A DNA stretch of 64,000 bases from Cryptomeria japonica (taxonomy: Eukaryota; Streptophyta; Pinopsida; Cupressales; Cupressaceae). The notes beneath the pieces are model-generated. The model was not told where the DNA came from. It made no database searches and saw nothing but the letters and a program-made list of their open reading frames with translations. Of the stretch, positions 44,231 through 56,502 are shown piece after piece (within the stretch, counting starts at the first letter, position 1; each line of letters begins with the position of its first letter). Location of the stretch: contig NC_081406.1 in assembly GCF_030272615.1 (NCBI RefSeq), positions 118,455,847 through 118,519,846 on the forward strand. Direction: 5' to 3'. The position numbers were made by a program, and so were the translations under genes.

Positions 44231-46041
44231 TGTTAGTTCCCCCTGCAACTTTCCGTTTTTGAATACTCATACTTGCGGGTTGCTCTATTGTACCTTTATT
44301 TCTGTCGATCTTTTGTTCTTCTCTGTACTTGAAATGTTGAACTCTATCTAAAGTAAAGTTCAATACATTCATAGTTCAAAGCACTTTCAAAGAGTCATTA
44401 GCGGTCTTTTCCCTCCTGAAAGAAAGCATTCTATTGTCATCCGTTTGAACTTTGAACCCCTGAACCAAGTTGGCTCAAGGTTCAAAATGTCTTTTGTAAG
44501 TCGTGGCAATGTGTTATTGTATAACAAGCGGATGTCTGCATGTATGAAGTTAGTTTCTATACTTGAAATTTAAACCAATTTTTAAAGCGGTTCAAAAGGT
44601 TCGACTGGTTCAAAAGGTTCAAATGGTTCACTTGGTTTAAGTGGTCTTCTTTATAAATCTTTGTTGTCACTCATTCCCAGTCATGTTGTATGCCACTTGT
44701 CCCCTGTTGTACTTCTTTAATGAATTGAACCATTGAACTCTTTGTGAAAAGGTTCAAGATTCAAGAGTTCACTTCTTAGGCTCTTGATGATAATGAAAGT
44801 GGCACAGACCTGTTTGTATCGACCATCAAGATGACTTATTCTATGTTACGTCGATGACCTGATGACAAAGCACAACCAGATAATGGAGTATCGAATGAAG
44901 GGATTTCTTGTTATCCCAATGCCTGATAAGAAAAAGCAAGTTGAAGACATGATTATCGAACTTCAGGAGTGTCATGTAGATGTTATGCCAAAACTTGATA
45001 AGAAGTACAGAGCGCAAGAAGTTGCTATCGGCCATCGGAAAACAACATTTGATGTTACCCCGATGAGCCGATAGAAAAAGAGCCAACAGGGGAGCCGGTT
45101 ATCGGGTATCGGAGAAGATTTGTTTCGATTACTCCGATCATCTGATGGAAGGCGTGAACTTTGCAAGTCAATTAGCGGGCATCGGAAGCCAGGTTCTGAG
45201 GCTACTCCAATGACCCAATATGAAAAGTGCAGAATTGTTTTTCTTTTTAACTTGTTAGTTGCAGAAGTAGTTTTAAATGTTGTTTTCTCTAATTTTTTGT
45301 GGCAGAAACTGATGGTTTTCTATGTTTCTCGTATAACTGTTGGCCAGGTTGTGGCTATAAGATGAGATTTCTGAGACTTTAGAAAGGTCCGAAAAACCGT
45401 TATTTTTTGCCAGTAGTTAATATTCATTTTATTTTATTTTATGAATTGCTGTAAACTGGAATGGCTGGAAATCAATGAAAAGTTATGGTGTTATCTTTAA
45501 ATCTATGTGTTTGAAGATTAGTAATATTTTCGGGGAATTTTTCTATGAGCATGATAGCTTTTTATGATCAGTTATTTTTGTGTTTTCTTCAATTCATGTT
45601 GTGATTACTTGTTATTAGATCCATTGTGGATTGATTTATGCTAATCCCCCTTGTCCTATGAGGCAAGAGAGAGAATCGATTAGGCATCAATACTGCTATG
45701 TTTTTGCTATGCTTTGGATTTATATAGTAAGTGTGTTTGTGAATCAGAGTCTATGAACTCTCACTGAATGTTCAGAAGATTTTCTTTATTTTCAGTTTGA
45801 AGGCATTCATTTGTGTTGATGGATGAATATTAAAGCCTTTTAACGCTTTCTGGTAAAAAGTGTCAGCATATATAATAAATTCATTACAAATCATATGAGG
45901 AGCTGCCATCTAATGGAGAGGTTGAATTTCAATTAATTCATGCAGCTGTTGGTAATTTGGTTCTTTTCACAAAAGGGCGAATCAAAGTCATATTTTGCTT
46001 GTATTGAGACTTTAGAAAAGAGACAAATTTGTTTGCTAACA
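44231..46041 (+). repeat. Gypsy-1 3' LTR
   Basis: Partner of 36491-38293, 1.81 kb, TGTTAGTTCC to GCTAACA. The DNA between the integrase stop and the LTR (44071-44230) has no strong polypurine run. Frames inside the LTR are shadows of those in the 5' LTR and are not called. Confidence 0.92.
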
Positions 46042-46046
46042 TTCAG

Positions 46047-46269
46047 CAGCAAATGATATATCAAAGAATCTGGTATTTCACTCTAAAACAAAGCATGTTT
46101 CTATTAAGTATAATTTTCTAAAATAAAACATTGAAGGAAATGAAGTGAGATTGGTTTATGTGAACACTAAAGAGGAAATTCCAGATATTTTTACAAAGCC
46201 TTTGCCTAAGGAAATATTTGAATATCTCAGAGAGAAGCTTGGGGTAATCCTCCCACCGGCAGAGACTTA
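46047..46269 (+). pseudogene. Copia-1 RNase H, 3' end
   Basis: This resumes after gypsy-1: NDISKNLVFHSKTKHVSIKY, a stop, then VRLVYVNTKEEIPDIFTKPL and PKEIFEYLREKLGV, the standard end of copia pol. Terminates near 46269. Confidence 0.85.
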
Positions 46270-46602
46270 AATGATGCAGTTTGGCATCAAACCGACATGG
46301 ACTAACAAAAAAATCTTTTTCTAGCTTGATGAAGGAGAGCTATTGCTCAGGGGGAGTAGTTAGTTGTATGTTATGTTCTGATTTTGATTTCTTAACTACT
46401 TTGGCATTTGATGTCAAAGGGGGAGAAAGGTCTATGGAAAAACATTGTACTTTAAAGAGATGTATTTTGGTTTTGGTTATACTATTTATGTTTTTGGTAC
46501 AAAACTTTGTGTTGATCTATTTAGGGGAGATTGTTGGCATTCTATTTTTGGCACTTAGATGTTTTTCCATCTAGTGTTGCTATCAATGTCAAAGGTGGAG
46601 AT
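46270..46602 (+). promoter_or_regulatory. Copia-1 3' untranslated region with repeated polypurine tracts
   Basis: Tracts: GCTCAGGGGGAGTAG (about 46345), GATGTCAAAGGGGGAGAAAG (about 46410) and CAATGTCAAAGGTGGAGATT just before the LTR at 46603. A short frame here has no motif. Confidence 0.75.
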
Positions 46603-47725
46603 TGTTGGTATTATGGATGACTTTGTCATGTGTTGCATTGGTTTTGTCATTGATGTCAACACTTATCTTTCTAGAGGTCCACATTGTTGATTTGACACTA
46701 GTTATATTGGTTTGTTGATGAACCGACACATTGTACTTCGGGTATGGATATTGGCTTATGCACAGTTACCGATATATATTTCACCAGCATCTCATGAAGT
46801 TGATGATGACTTGTTATCATCTAGAGATCATTTCTTATGTTGAAGACGCAGATTGGATGTTTGCATTTGGCATTTTGCATATTGGACTGATCAGGTTCAC
46901 ATATTTTCCTTAACCGGCGGATAGGTCAAGGTTATGAATCGGCATAAGAAATCATGTTCCAGATTAGTACGACACATTTTGGAAATAATTTATTGATTGG
47001 ATAATGTGTAAATGTATTGAGGCTGACATATTGTATTGCACCAAGACTTATTTTGTAATTTATTTAAATGTAATATCTTTTAAGAGCCGACCTAACCATT
47101 AGGTCTTAGGTTTTGTATAAATAATTGTAAGATCTTATTTGGAAATAGTGTGTGTGCGTATATATTAAAGATTATTGTGAAGAGCAAAAACAAGAAAACT
47201 CTTGTGCAAATCATGTAGATATCATCTAAAGGTTGAAGGAAGGTTGTTAAAGGTCATGAAGGCATTTGGTCCTCATGTGCAGAGCTTAAACCGGTATTGA
47301 ATCTGACATTGTAGATGCTGAATTGAAGCAGTACATTGATTATTGGATTTAACCATCCAATTGTGTAGTCAATGAGAATCCTAATTTTGTGATTGAACAC
47401 TGAGCTCTGAGCGGTTGACCTTTCTACATGTGCAAACCCCATTATTGTATTCACTTACTATCTGCAGTACTATCATCTGATTGTGGGTAAGGTTTCCCAC
47501 CATGGTTTTTCCCTTTGCAGGGTTTCCACATCAAAATCTTTGTGTCATATGTTGTGGATGTTATTTTTCCTTTTGTTTCATGCATTAAGTTGTATCGATA
47601 TTAACATAAGTGTCAATCTATTTTACCGGAAATGGGTTTTAAGTTGGAATAATTTGTTTTGGGTTATAATTTATTGACAACTGATTCACCCCCCCTCTCA
47701 ATTGTCCTTCTCGGTTACTAAAACA
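46603..47725 (+). repeat. Copia-1 3' LTR
   Basis: TGTTGGTATTATGGATGA to about ACTAAAACA. A single copy of the 51-bp block is present (about 47475-47525). TATAAATA at 47116-47123. The end is placed at 47722-47725. Confidence 0.88.
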
Positions 47726-48441
47726 AATGCAAAAAATAGTTTGGATTAAGCACAAATAACATAGTCTTACTTTTCTTTGCTACACTACTCTATTATGATA
47801 TTCTTCTATATTCTGATGCTCAAATCTTTCAATTGTAAAATTGAAACTGCGCACAATCGCTCATACAAACTTTCCACATAACTACCTATATAAAAAATGA
47901 TCAAATAAATTAGTCTTATATATCTGCAACATTAGTTTAGGTCTTCTTCCTATAGGCCCAAAAACACATAAGACACAAATGAAACATGTCACCCAAGTTG
48001 GCTCAATCTGATCCAAAACAAACATGTGGACCAAAACAAATTGTCCACACACTTCCCACATGTTGGCTTTACATCCTCAAACACATAAAAAATCACCAAA
48101 ATTAGTCAACATGATCCACATAAGGAATGTCCACACATTATTGTTGATGAACATTGTTCTACCTAAAAACTTGTCTATCGAACCTTCCAACTCACTCAAA
48201 ACTCAAAACCAGAGGCAGCAAACCTAGAATAAGGCATATTACACATCCATAATGTTTCTCTAATATCTGTAATATAAAATACTCAACACAAATTATCACC
48301 CAACCAAAGCACTATACATTGTTGGATACACTGTTCTATCTCTCTTCTGGTATGAATGAATCATGAATTGTGGATTGGATATCTAAATCTAGTTGCCATC
48401 AATGACAACATCTAAACAACAATGTAACGTCTCTTACCAAA
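47726..48441 (-). repeat. Element A 5' LTR, second segment
   Basis: It continues the LTR interrupted at 27047 and aligns with 120-846 (for example AAAAATAGTTTGGATTAAGC versus 121-142). It ends ACCAAAT near 48441. Short ORFs are not coding. Confidence 0.82.
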
Positions 48442-48690
48442 TCATTCCCCATTATAATATTTTATATACTTCTAATAGAGTATCATCATATTATGGGTAG
48501 GTTCCCATTGTGTTGTTTCCCTTGATTGGGTTTTCTATGTCAAAAATCTTAGTGTTATGTGTGTTCATGTTGTTTTGTTGATTTATGCTTTCATGATTAA
48601 TTATCAGATCTGAGAATAAGATTAATTTGTTTAAGTTTTTGAGACAACTCATTCACTCCCTCCCCCTCAATTGTCTACCTAGAATCAGAT
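48442..48690 (+). repeat. Fragment of an older copia LTR (target of element A)
   Basis: ATTATGGGTAGGTTCCCATT, a GTTGTTTCCC...GGGTTTTCTATGTC block and CACTCCCTCCCCCTCAATTG resemble the U5 part of copia-1 LTRs. This suggests element A landed in an older copia LTR whose left part lies beyond the window. Confidence 0.55.
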
Positions 48691-51661
48691 CTATTTCATC
48701 ACAAACTACCACCTTCATTCTACATATGTGTGGGATGCTAGAACAATAGGCATACATCTCTGTACTAGTGTCCACAAGTCAACAATCAAAAGAGTTGGGA
48801 AAAATCCAATGCAAAGGCTAACTAGGCAAGCCATGTTAATCGAAAGGACAACAAAGGCAAATAAGTTCTTGATTTAGCATAAAGGAAGGTTCTTACATAG
48901 CATAGAATCACATGGGGTGTAATTTATGACACTACAGGTGTAAAAGTGATAACGTTATAATTCTACTATAGGTGAATATGTCCTATGTGGTCCCTAGGTA
49001 AATTTAAGTGATACTTGTACTTAGAACCTGGGTGAAGAACATACAAGTTTTACAATGCCTTAATTACACCAACACCCCCCTCAAGTGCAACTTAGGGAGA
49101 ATATATACAAATGCAAACAATACAATATGGTTCCCAATTATAAGGCATGTTAGGTACACATGTACAAATGCAAGACAATCCCTCACAAACAAAGAAAAGG
49201 AGAAAACCCAATAGGAAAAAAATCTCCTTAGAAGAGACATAAAAAATACACAATCCTCTCAAAGAAGAATGAGAAGGAAAAAACCCTTTGTGAGGAAAAA
49301 GTCCTCCATAAAAGAGAAGAAGAGAGACCAAGTATCCCCCTTTCAATCTATAATGTGCGCTAATGGAGAAGATTGAAATTGAATGTAGAAGATGGTCCAT
49401 GTTCTTCAAGCAACATACCTCCCCTTAGGAATAAATATAACTAGAGGTGTATGTATGAAGTCTTCCCAATCCTAAAGGAAATATGTAGGAAGAAATTCCG
49501 AAATGTATGAGATATCCAAAATTTCTTAGGTGTGCCCATGCTGATGTTGAAAGTTGTTCAGGCCTCCAAATCGGGTATATTAGGCCACATTGTTGAAATA
49601 GATAATTTGGGATCTAGTGAAGATGAATGTAGAACATGATCCAATGGCTCAAGTGTCTTCTATAAAGAAAAAGATACCTCCTACTAATGTTATACATAAG
49701 TATCCACAATCATGTCAAAATTGAACAAATGATCATGTAAGGAATGAATAGAAAGGTCAAAGTGTTCCCTTGCAACAACTAAAGAAGGATCATCTCCATA
49801 AAAGAGAAGCTTAATATCATCAATTATCTCCCAAATTTGTAAGATAGGACTCCACAAACTAGCCTGCAATGTCTATCAAGTAGTAATCCCAAGGAACTTT
49901 ATCAGAATAACAATGTATATTGTAATGACACTTACAAAACTTTTATATCAGTTTTACCAAAATAATAATAACCCAACTCAAATTTTCAAATTACAATAAA
50001 ATGGTGAAATTGGGTAATACAAAAAATCTCAACAAAACATAACTAAACAAACAATAAAATTAGTGCAAACATGAAAGAATATTTACAAAGGGTATAAATA
50101 CTATTTTAACAACATTACACACATAAAATAATACTATTATTATTCTATTATATATACAATTAATAACATCAAAAATTCAAATATAGAGCTCATTCCACAA
50201 GAAAACCTCTTGAAAATTCACCAAAATGCACCATTTGAACTCTTAATAGAGTCTCTCAATAGAAATACACATGAAACTAAACACTCACATCAATAAATAA
50301 ACAACAAAATATTCTACTAACAATAGCAACGCAAAACTGAAATTATTCTTCTACATAAAGTCCCAAAACTCACACAAACTCTTTGCAAAAAAACACACAC
50401 AAAACAACTTTTCAATACACAACCATAATCCCTGAATGAGGTTGCTACTAAAGACATATAATCATACTACCTAAAAGTCTCTTTCTCATTGGTTTATTAG
50501 TCTAGAAGATCACACCTTCATTAAAATAACAACAATAACTTGTTAAAATGTCAAGTAGAATGAATCACAAATGCAAGACAAAACTAATTAAAATGACAAG
50601 TAGAATGAATCACAAATACAAACCAAAACCAATTAAAATGACAAAAAACATTCAAATTACAATTTACCTCCCAAATCCCATGCCAAGAAAAGGAAGATGT
50701 TTGTGCAAGAGATTAACTTCAGATTCCATTTTTCCATTGCCTCTTAATATTCTTTTCCAAAAATTGAGCCTTGTCCAATTTTGTCTTCCACCTTGAACAA
50801 CCTTCCAAAAGCCAAAGATTCTCTTCACCTAACCCATGCCATATTTTAACATCTAATATTATTTCTAAAATATTTTACATTTGTCAATAAATCTATTTTG
50901 ACCCATTCAACATGAAAATCAAACTTTCTCGATTAATCTATAGGCCTTGACTTACTATTTCTAGAAAATTGGGCTTATTAAAAATTGTAAGTTCTATTTT
51001 AGAAAAATGAAACATGGCAATTCATGTCTCCCAAATATTTCTTGTCTTCAACCAATTGAAAACAAGTGGATCAAAGATCCTATTATGGGAATGAGGTATC
51101 ATGATAAGCTTCATATCTAACCTTAGCACTACATTTGTGAAATGTTGCTTTCTCCTTTTGAGAAAATTGAAGAAATTTTGAGAAGATAACCTATGCCAAG
51201 TTTCCTTACTATGACTATCTTCAATGCATAGCCAAAATTTTCATGCTATTAGTTTCAATTTTTCTCCTTTCCAATACTTATCTTCCCAAGCTTGACCTTT
51301 GAATTGAATTGATGCATGAATATTGAGATTATTGTACCAGAATCACCTGATGCTTTTAATGATATTTTAGATCTTATTTTTGTTTTTATTAAGGCTATTA
51401 TAATAGTGACCATGTCAACTATTACTACTATTACACTTTCTAGAAACAAATCTTTTATTTGCCTGTAAATTATTGAAATATATCTCATAGAAACGTACAA
51501 CAATAGGCCCATATAGTACCTCAAATAGCTTAATTTTTTTCCAACTGCATGGATTGATATGAAACAGGAAATGCACATCAATGCAGAAGCCATTAGTATC
51601 ATAAAATTACAATATTATTTCCATTATATTCTAGGTGCTTGATTTGTAGTGAAAATTTGAT
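48691..51661. other. Old repeat debris and unassigned AT-rich DNA
   Basis: 49010-49900 contains ACACCAACACCCCCCTCAAG and many short purine/pyrimidine runs typical of old, minus-strand copia remnants; I cannot delimit it. 50540-50650 has two copies of a roughly 65-bp unit (AATGACAAGTAGAATGAATC). 50900-51240 on the minus strand reads fragments such as NFLKRRKQHFTNVV and MKLIMIPHSH that could be a decayed gene or LINE; there is no clear match. The frame 51602-51255 is hydrophobic and unrecognised. No functional gene is supported. Confidence 0.4.
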
Positions 51662-51709
51662 TGTAGTACCCCTCCTAGATCAGACTCTTTTTGTACTTAT
51701 GTTTGACTT

Positions 51710-52860
51710 TGATGAATACTAAGAGGGGGGGGTGAATTAGTATGCCAAGAATCTTTGCACTAAAACACTTACACAGTCTAAAGATAAACCGATAAAGCAG
51801 TCTGACAATCAAACCAGTTATCACACATACAAACCAAAATGCGAATAAAACATTCACCCACAAAAGCAATATAACCATAACACAAGATATTTGACGTGGA
51901 AACCCAACTGGGAAAAACCACGGTGAGGTGAAACTCACAAGTCACTATATGTAGAATAGAAACTAGACTGGTTAAGGTCAGACCGGTTAAGGTCTTACAA
52001 TGTTCTTCACCAGAACAGATCCTGTTAGGAATCTCAATCTCTATTAGGAGGTAAGTCTGATTAAAGACTACCTTGTTAGAGGATTTTAGATTCACATATG
52101 TGAACCACCTTGTTAGAGGATTTTACAAAGGCTTTGAGGCCTACCTGGTTAAGGGCTACTGACTTGTTAAAGATGTGAGTAATCAACAAGTGTTTGATCT
52201 ATCTACTAGCACAAATTGCTTGGTTAGATCCAGTACTGCTCACAGCTAATGCATTCAACATTACTTCAGTCTCCTCTATCTCTCTCTCAGTTACAACTCG
52301 ATCTTCTCTGATAAGATCGCTCTCCACTTCCACCTTAAACCCTAGCTCAACATAAACCCTATTCGCAACTTCTTCAACAACTAAAAAAAAACTAGACATG
52401 ATGTCCTTTTAAAGGAATCTGATTTCATGTCAGTCCAATAGGATTACATTACAATTTCCTAGGTTTAGTGAATCTAGACATACTTAGTAACACAACACAA
52501 GAATCACCGTCAATGTGTCGGCATCGTCAAACAATCAGTGGATTGGTAACTCATCACAGAGTATTACCGGTTTATACAAAATGCCAATTGTTAGTTTGAC
52601 AAAAATGAAGACTAGTAAGAATGTGTTGTGCTACTTTGCTTCCTTGTACCGCTTGTGATCTGCAAACTGCTTGGGGTTGACATGTTGCTTCAGACTGAGA
52701 AACACATTCTGGAAAATCACTACTAGTCTAAAGACTAGAATACAACATACCGATTGGAACAAATACCGGTTGAGCATGAGCTCATACATATAAAGGGGAT
52801 CTCAATACAAGTGTGTGTCCATCAATGACAATCACAACATAAACATCAAAAATACCAACA
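51710..52860 (-). repeat. Element C 3' LTR
   Basis: 1151 bp, TGATGAATAC to ACCAACA in window direction. Very similar to 58226-59402. It has a G-run near 51724-51731 at the LTR end and the CCAACTGGGAAAAACCACGG phrase (about 51904) that is the shared U5 block reversed. Confidence 0.93.
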
Positions 52861-53257
52861 ATCTCCCCCTTTGGCATTGATGGCAACACTTAGGAAAATA
52901 AAATTTTGACATCTAAGTGTTTTACAACAAGAACTTGCCATTAACAAAATTGCCCCCCCTAAGCATATACACTATCCCTTAATCAACAGAGTGTATAGCA
53001 ATTTTGCATTTAGAGCATAATCATCAAAGCATATAGCATATATCACAGCATATATCAAAATTTGAAAATAGATACTTCTCCCTCTGATATATCAAAATTT
53101 CAAAATTTTAAAACCATCAAAATTTTAAAACCATAGACTTCTCCCCCTTTGCCAACAATGACAAAGTACCGCTGAAAAAAAAAAACTATTTCCATGTATA
53201 TATAATAAAAGTTTATGACAATAATGAATAATACTTGTCAAAAACTGCTTTGTAGTC
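52861..53257 (-). promoter_or_regulatory. Element C 3' untranslated region with two polypurine tracts
   Basis: On the minus strand, GCCATCAATGCCAAAGGGGG then AGAT abuts the LTR. A second tract, GGCAAAGGGGGAGAAGTC, lies at about 53138-53154. Between them is A/T-rich DNA without a gene. Confidence 0.75.
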
Positions 53258-56200
53258 CTACAAAAATTGTTTCATGGAAAGAGACCAGGACTCAAGTAGG
53301 GAGGTCACCACTTCTTTCTCTATTTGCATTTGTGATACCTGTTCCTCCATGGCATCTATTGTGCTCAGTTCTTGAGTGACTATCGGGGCATCCAGGTTCA
53401 GATAGCATTTTTGAAGAATTTGCAGTCTTGGAAGTAATACCAGTTGAAGCTCCTGCAAATCCCTAGACCTTGTGCTGATCTCTTTCTCTATCTTGGCTAA
53501 CTAGATCTAGAACCAGTGAACGGTTTGCCCATATGCTGCAAAGGAGTCGTAAGGAGTTTTGAATGTGCTCAAGTAGGACTGTAAGTCCGTTTGAAGCTAT
53601 TGCTTCTTGGCTAGCACATCATCACACAGAACAGATGAGGTTGACAAATTTTGCTGAGCAGCAAGTTTCCCTCATCCAAGGCACTCCTTATGATCTTTTG
53701 ATCCTTTAGCAGATCAGTCCTAAGCTCATTCAGTTTCTTCACTAGAGCAACATTAAGAGCCTTTTGGTGCTCTTTCTTTACACTGGCCTCAACTACTTCT
53801 TCTAGGCTCTACACCTGATCATCCACTACAGTACATAGAAGTTTGAGTTGTGCTAGTGATGAATTAGTGTTAGGAAGATTAGTATCCGGGATTAAACTGG
53901 TAAGTGTGTCTACAGCTCCCTGAATGATGTCTTGTTCCTTTTTCTTGTGAATGATCTCAAGGCTCTCTTGAGCAACCTTGATGCTCTGCATAAGCTCCAA
54001 CTCAATTGGAGATTGGAGATCGATAGGACTAGAAAGATCAACTGGTGAGGGTTGACCTCTAGTTGCCTTCAGAGTCTCCAACTGAGAGCTTTTGGCCGCT
54101 TCTTGTTCCTTGGCATCTTCAGCTTTCTTCTTTTCTGCTTCTCTTCTCTTCTCTTCTTCCTTGTCTTCTTCTACCTTTTTCTTCTCCTCTGCTCTCCTCT
54201 TCTGCTCTTCCTTTTCTTCTTCTTCCCTCTTCTTCTTCTTCTTCTCCTCTTCTTTCTTCTTCTTTTCTTCCTCTTCCTTCTTTCTCTTTTCTTCCTTGTC
54301 CTCCTCTTCTTTCTTCTTCGTTTCTTCTTCTTGCTTCTTCTTCTCTTCATCTTTCCTTTTCTCCTCTTCCTCTTTTCTCTTCTCTTCCTCTTTTTCCTAT
54401 TTCTCATCTTCATCCTTCTTCTTTTTCTCTTCTTCCTTGTCTTTTGCCACTTGCTATGTGTCCATAGTTTGTTCACCACCTTGATCGGCCTACTGCCCCT
54501 ATTCAGTTCCCTCAGAAGGTATGTCCTAAGTGACATCTTCTATATCTAGGGCATCGACATCTATGGTGTCGATTGGTTCCTCCACCAGGTTTCCTTCCTC
54601 ATCAAAAACTTCATCCGGTTGGGAAATAACCGGTTCTTTTTCTGCTTGGAGGTTGCCCATTCAAGATTTGTGAGAGCTGGTAGCATGGGCCATGTGTTGA
54701 TGTGTATGCTTTTCTACATCATCAACTCTCCCTTCCAACAACCAGAGTCTTCTTCTCCTTGTGAAGAAGAGACCTTTATTTTGATCTAATACATCAAATA
54801 ATTTTGAATTTGAGAGTTCGGGGAAGTAATGTGCAAAAAATTTCTCCCTAATCTCTTGTTCCTTTTCAATGGCAATGCGCCATTTGTTATCCAATGCTTT
54901 AAACAATGAATCCGGTGTCTGAGATTTAATCTCTGATGGTGACCAGTCATTTTTGCATAAATAAAGAATGATTTCCTGTAGTACTTCATCTTTTTCTTCA
55001 CTATTGAATTCATCATAAAAATCAATTAAATCATGATGTAACTTTCTCCTAATATTCTTTACTGTTCTTTGACAATGTGTCAAAGGTTTGTAAGAGGAAA
55101 TATCTATATTTATCGGTGCGGATGTTGTCGATTCATTCTTTTTCACCTTCTTGGTTTGTCTAGCCTTCTTTGGCTGTTCATCAGACTCAGTTTCTTCAGA
55201 GTCCGGTTCATTTGCCTTAGTCTTCCTCTTTCTTTTGAAGACTTTTGCCGGTGACCGCTTGGTCACTCTTGGAGTCACAGTGGTAGTCGATGCCAATGTT
55301 GTAGGCATTGCCTTAGCTTTCTTAGCTGCCGGTTCTTTTCCCTTCTTTACCAATGGTTCTTCAACTGATGCAATCCTCTCCAAGTAGGTTCTGGTTCACT
55401 TCGCCTTTGGATCAAGAGGTGAGGTAATAAGGGTTAAAGCATACCCTTCCAGCATGTCAAACATGACCTCATAGCCCATAGGCTCCACTTCCTCCATTCT
55501 AGGCTCAACAACCTCCACTAGACATTTGTCCACCTGAATAGTGAAACAGATGTCATCTTCATACTTCTTCACTATGTCACCTGAGATTCGTACCCTCTGA
55601 CTCATCTTTCTTCTGAACTCATCAAAGTATTTGTTCAGTACCTTAGGGTAGCTAGTTCAAATGGCTTGCACACTTTCCTTTATCTGCTTGGTTACCGATT
55701 GGTCAGGGGACCACTGGACATCTCCTACACCCAGAAAGTAGCCTTGGAAATAGAAAAACAACCCTACTAGTAGTTGTCCAAACTTAAATTTTAGTGAATT
55801 GTTCTTTTTGATTGCCTTAAGGTTTGACAGGAGTTGCCTCTGCATGTTGGTGGATAAGTCAAATGATTTATCCTCTATAATCATCTGGTAAGCAGCATTT
55901 ACCACTACAGTAGATATATAATTAATCCTGCTGGCTGAGAATGTTCTGTAGCCTAACACCATGCAGGGGTATTTTACTAGTTCATCCTTGATAGGATTAA
56001 CTATCATACCTCGTGAGTCACTTGTCGAACCGGTGAGCTTGGTCATTTCCATTTTGCTTACCGTTCTCAGGGCTGGCACTTCTCCTGTGTTGCAGAAACC
56101 AGTTACTGCATGAATTGCCTCAAGCATGATATCATGCATTCTCTCCAGGTACATCTTGTCACCATGGACTCTGCTCAAGATGATCCTGCTGTGATCCTCT

Positions 56201-56502
56201 ATGAAGTCTTCCAAAAAATACACCGCATTATGCAGTTTCTTCTTCTCTAAGATACTGAACTCTGGTTTGATCCTTTTGTCCTTTCCGCAAAATAGACCTA
56301 ATTGAGTATGAATGGCTAAGGACCCTAGGTCTTCTATCTTGCAATCAATATAGTCTGAAATTCCTTCTTCGACTATGACTCTTGCTGGAACTTGTGACAA
56401 AGCATTATATTTGCCCTTCCTTTGAATAAAACTTTCTGACTCAATAGATGTTCTTGAACTGGTATGAGATGTGGAATCCATTGAAGAGTATTTCAAGAAC
56501 AC
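53258..56502 (-). pseudogene. Element C ORF2: large charged protein of unknown function
   Basis: Open blocks 56502-55657, 55605-55396, 55383-54661 and 54081-53809 are all in one frame, so this was one gene. The likely start is the ATG at 56478 or 56502. In-frame stops include TGA at 55659 and 55398, and more near 54480-54530. The last part (53458-53258) is in another frame. Layout: a roughly 280-residue globular N-terminal region with a GLFFYFQGYFLG segment; a short acidic region; a basic Lys-rich, nuclear-localisation-like stretch (SPAKVFKRKRKTKAN; KKARQTKKVKK); a helical domain (55100-54700); a roughly 120-residue Lys/Glu/Arg-only helix (54460-54110); and a coiled-coil C-terminus. No known enzyme motif. 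Blocks match element A ORF2. Confidence 0.7.

Larger units (their letters stand above)
36491..46041 (+). mobile_element. Gypsy-1: complete but decayed Ty3/gypsy element (Tat-like)
   Basis: A 9.55-kb element with LTRs at 36491-38293 and 44231-46041. The duplication is TTCAA (36486-36490) and TTCAG (46042-46046), one base different. Removing the element restores the copia-1 RNase H frame (QCVNSAANDISKN). Inside are Gag, protease, an archaeal-like RNase H, RT, RNase H and integrase in that order. Only two frame changes are apparent over 5.7 kb; most other breaks are TAG stops. Confidence 0.92.
27048..47725 (+). mobile_element. Copia-1: Ty1/copia element split by element B and gypsy-1
   Basis: LTRs at 27048-28227 and 46603-47725. 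Gag, protease, integrase, reverse transcriptase and RNase H are all recognisable but broken. Its own parts are 27048-31646, 35900-36490 and 46047-47725, about 6.9 kb. It is inserted in the 5' LTR of element A, with a probable 5-bp duplication ATAAA/ACAAA that I could not fix to the base because the right end is A-rich. The order Gag-PR-INT-RT-RH defines the copia superfamily. Confidence 0.9.
1..48441 (-). mobile_element. Element A: pol-less copia-like LTR element, split by three insertions
   Basis: The parts of one minus-strand element are 1-2503, 9955-11463, 24722-27047 and 47726-48441; everything between them is later insertion. The right LTR (26657-27047 plus 47726-48441) and the left LTR fragment (1-846) align along their length. 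A reverse-complemented Met-type primer site (about 26642-26656) lies beside the right LTR and a purine tract (847-858) beside the left one, which fixes the orientation. Without insertions the element would be about 7.3 kb, close to element C. Inside are ORF1 (coiled coil plus CCHC knuckles) and ORF2 (unknown), with no protease, reverse transcriptase or integrase. The left end lies outside the window, so its target-site duplication cannot be checked. Confidence 0.85.

Noticed and set aside
54052-54549. Plus-strand ORFs rich in Ser, Phe and Leu
   Set aside because: Antisense shadows of the Lys/Glu-rich part of element C ORF2.
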